Assembly (NCBI GenBank): GCA_024275555.1
Contig: JAJRYW010000532.1
Location: 1 to 8,283, forward strand
Direction: 5' to 3'
From: Calditrichota bacterium
Lineage (GTDB): Bacteria; Calditrichota; Calditrichia; RBG-13-44-9; J075
Length of the DNA stretch: 8,283 nucleotides
The notes under the pieces were generated by a model. That model saw nothing but the letters and a program-made list of their open reading frames with translations, was not told the origin of the DNA and did no database searches. The translations under genes were made by a program, and so were the position numbers. Shown piece by piece: positions 7,175 to 8,283 of the stretch. Each line of letters opens with the position of its first letter. Position 1 is the stretch's first letter.

Positions 7175-7249
7175 GTCATTCCCAGTTTGTCCCGCTCCAA
7201 TGCCAACGGCGCCACGTTGTGGCGGAGCCACATTGTGGTTGGGAATAAC
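7175..7249 (+). repeat. Palindromic intergenic repeat, copy 3, with flanking inverted ends
   Basis: The core 7197-7237 matches the reverse complement of 4522-4562 at 38 of 41 positions. It contains two tandem units, GCCACGTTGTGG (7211-7222) and GCCACATTGTGG (7227-7238), 16 bases apart, each able to fold on itself. The element is bracketed by GTCATTCCCA (7175-7184) and TGGGAATAAC (7240-7249), which pair at 9 of 10 positions, so the whole could form one long cruciform or RNA hairpin. There is no protein inside; it could be a REP-like or MITE-like element, or an RNA structure between permease genes. Confidence 0.75.
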
Positions 7250-7355
7250 TATTTTCCCCGGAACGCCCGAGCAGGCAGGGCATGATAGCTTGTATCGCTT
7301 AAAGTAATGATTATTTGAGTATTACTTATAACGAGGTAAGCTGTAAAAAAAATCA

Positions 7356-7388
7356 GTGGAATTCTGCCGTGTCTCAGCAGAATTCTGC
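7356..7388 (+). promoter_or_regulatory. Hairpin upstream of the MalG-like gene
   Basis: GAATTCTGC (7359-7367) pairs perfectly with GCAGAATTC (7377-7385) around a nine-base loop; with two G-T pairs the stem reaches 12 pairs (7356-7367 with 7377-7388). The 3' arm also contains a perfect 12-base palindrome, GCAGAATTCTGC (7377-7388). No T run follows directly, so it is not a typical terminator. It could be an mRNA-processing or stabilising hairpin, or an operator-like dyad. Confidence 0.45.
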
Positions 7389-7436
7389 GTCAAATTAAAA
7401 TTAATTTTTGATTGGGATAATAAATAAAAGGCGCTT

Positions 7437-8279
7437 ATGAGCCATCATCGTAAATTGACATTCACAGGCAAGCTGGGGGCTTATGCAGTGCTGAGCGCCT
7501 TCACCATTTTCTCTATTTTCCCGATCCTGCGGGTAATTTCCATCTCGTTGCGTCCCGGCGACCGGCTGCTCACCAAATCGCTGGCGATTATCCCTGCCGA
7601 CGCCACGCTGAACTCGTACTACCAGCTTTTTTTCGAGCAGCCCTTTTTGCGCTGGATGCTGAACAGCCTGATTGTCTCCGGTGTGGTGACGCTGCTGGGC
7701 GTCGGCCTGGCCGCTACCGCCGGGTACGCGTTTTCCCGTTTCAAATTTCCGGGGCGCAACGCCTCGCTGATCGGCATCATCACCACCCAGATGTTCCCGG
7801 TGACCATGCTCTTGCTGCCCCTGTTCATCATGTTAATTTCGTTGAATCTCTATGATTCCTACCTGGGCCTGATCGTTGCTTATTCCGCCACAGCGCTGCC
7901 CTTTACCGTCTGGCAGATGAAGGGCTATTACGACACCATCCCGCTCAGCCTGGAGGAAGCCGCCCGGATTGACGGCGCTTCTCCCGGCTACACCTTTGTA
8001 AAAATCATCCTGCCGCTGGCCCTGCCGGCCCTGGCGATCACCGCGCTGTTCTCCTTTATGACCGCCTGGTCGGAATACCTGGTGGCCGCCGTGCTTATAC
8101 AGGACGCCGACCTGTTTACCCTGCCGATGGGGCTGAAAATGTTCCAGGCCAATATGGAAGTGGCCTGGGGACTCTACTCCGCCGGGGCGGTGGTGGTCAG
8201 TATTCCGGTGGTGCTTTTGTTTATGCTGGCCAGCCGCTGGCTTATTTCCGGCTTGACATTAGGGAGCGTGAAAGGATGA
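7437..8279 (+). CDS. MalG-like sugar ABC transporter permease
   Basis: 280 residues, the usual length for a MalG-type subunit, the second inner-membrane half of the importer. ATG 7437 has AAAAGG five bases upstream. Six membrane segments are visible (about 13-37, 73-98, 110-134, 141-160, 190-212, 245-268). The EAA loop reads EEAARIDGASPG...IILPLALP, with Glu174-Ala-Ala, Gly180, Ile190, Leu192 and Pro193, so the ATPase docking site is intact. Other typical text: 'SISLRPGD', 'NSLIVSG', 'YAFSRFKFPG', 'MFPVTMLLLPLF' and a terminal 'GLTLGSVKG', very like the C-terminus of MalG. Its stop overlaps the start of the next frame (ATGA), indicating continued operon structure downstream. Expected to pair with the MalF-like subunit; the ATPase is not in the window. 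Confidence 0.93.
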   Translation: MSHHRKLTFTGKLGAYAVLSAFTIFSIFPILRVISISLRPGDRLLTKSLAIIPADATLNSYYQLFFEQPFLRWMLNSLIVSGVVTLLGVGLAATAGYAFSRFKFPGRNASLIGIITTQMFPVTMLLLPLFIMLISLNLYDSYLGLIVAYSATALPFTVWQMKGYYDTIPLSLEEAARIDGASPGYTFVKIILPLALPALAITALFSFMTAWSEYLVAAVLIQDADLFTLPMGLKMFQANMEVAWGLYSAGAVVVSIPVVLLFMLASRWLISGLTLGSVKG

Positions 8280-8283
8280 GCCG
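8276..8283 (+). CDS. Start of a further operon gene (3' partial)
   Basis: ATG at 8276 overlaps the malG stop by four bases (ATGA) and has AGGGAG (8261-8266) nine bases upstream. Only Met-Ser and part of a third codon are visible, so the product cannot be named. By context an ATPase, a glycoside hydrolase or a regulator would all be plausible. Confidence 0.5.

Larger units (their letters stand above)
7011..7436. other. 426-base spacer splitting the two permease genes
   Basis: No open frame of note and no classical terminator with a T run is visible. The sequence is AT-richer than the flanking genes. It holds a tandem ten-base repeat (7035-7054), the longest copy of the intergenic palindromic repeat (7175-7249) and a hairpin (7356-7388). 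A TATAAC box at 7327-7332 has no matching -35, so an internal promoter is not established. Permease pairs of this family are normally adjacent or overlapping, so this spacer looks like an insertion or expansion. Confidence 0.7.

Noticed and set aside
7327..7332. TATAAC as a -10 box for the MalG-like gene
   Set aside because: No -35-like sequence at 16-18 bases upstream; AT-rich spacers yield such boxes by chance.

Overview
The window looks like a piece of chromosome from a Gram-negative bacterium of the wider FCB group that uses a type IX secretion system (T9SS). Three things point this way: a PorV/PorQ-family outer-membrane barrel, a secreted protein ending in a classic 'NYPNPFNP...KMxLLK' sorting tail, and a second surface protein with a related 'VVPNPY...' tail. 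The style (moderately GC-rich genes, AT-rich spacers, long PorV-linked surface proteins, Ile/Leu-Lys C-termini) fits Calditrichota/KSB1-type lineages better than classical Bacteroidota. That placement is an inference from protein style, not a proven assignment.

All real genes lie on the + strand. Left part (1-4353), secretion/surface block: the C-terminal 379 residues of a large secreted protein whose start is outside the window; a 342-aa PorV/PorQ-like barrel; and a 685-aa exported, cysteine-free protein built of four starch-binding-like beta-sandwich repeats plus a T9SS tail. A strong intrinsic terminator (4381-4413) closes this block.

Middle (4354-4796): a 443-base spacer with no credible gene. 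It holds the terminator, two copies of a palindromic GCCACGTTGTGGC-type repeat in opposite orientation, and a small GC hairpin just before the next start codon.

Right part (4797-8283), ABC sugar importer: a MalE-like lipoprotein, a MalF-like permease and a MalG-like permease, followed by the first codons of another gene that overlaps malG by four bases. The permease pair is interrupted by a 426-base non-coding spacer (7011-7436) carrying a third copy of the repeat and a hairpin. No ATPase (MalK/MsiK) is visible.

Read together, the genes suggest a maltodextrin/starch-type uptake locus. A T9SS-exported glycan-binding protein would act at the surface, with PorV helping its delivery, and MalEFG would import the oligosaccharides. 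The substrate is inferred from family resemblance only. I see no CRISPR array, tRNA, rRNA, transposase or defence system. The most unusual signals are the repeat family in the two long spacers, the split of the malF-malG pair, and the pairing of a PorV paralogue with two different sorting-tail types.
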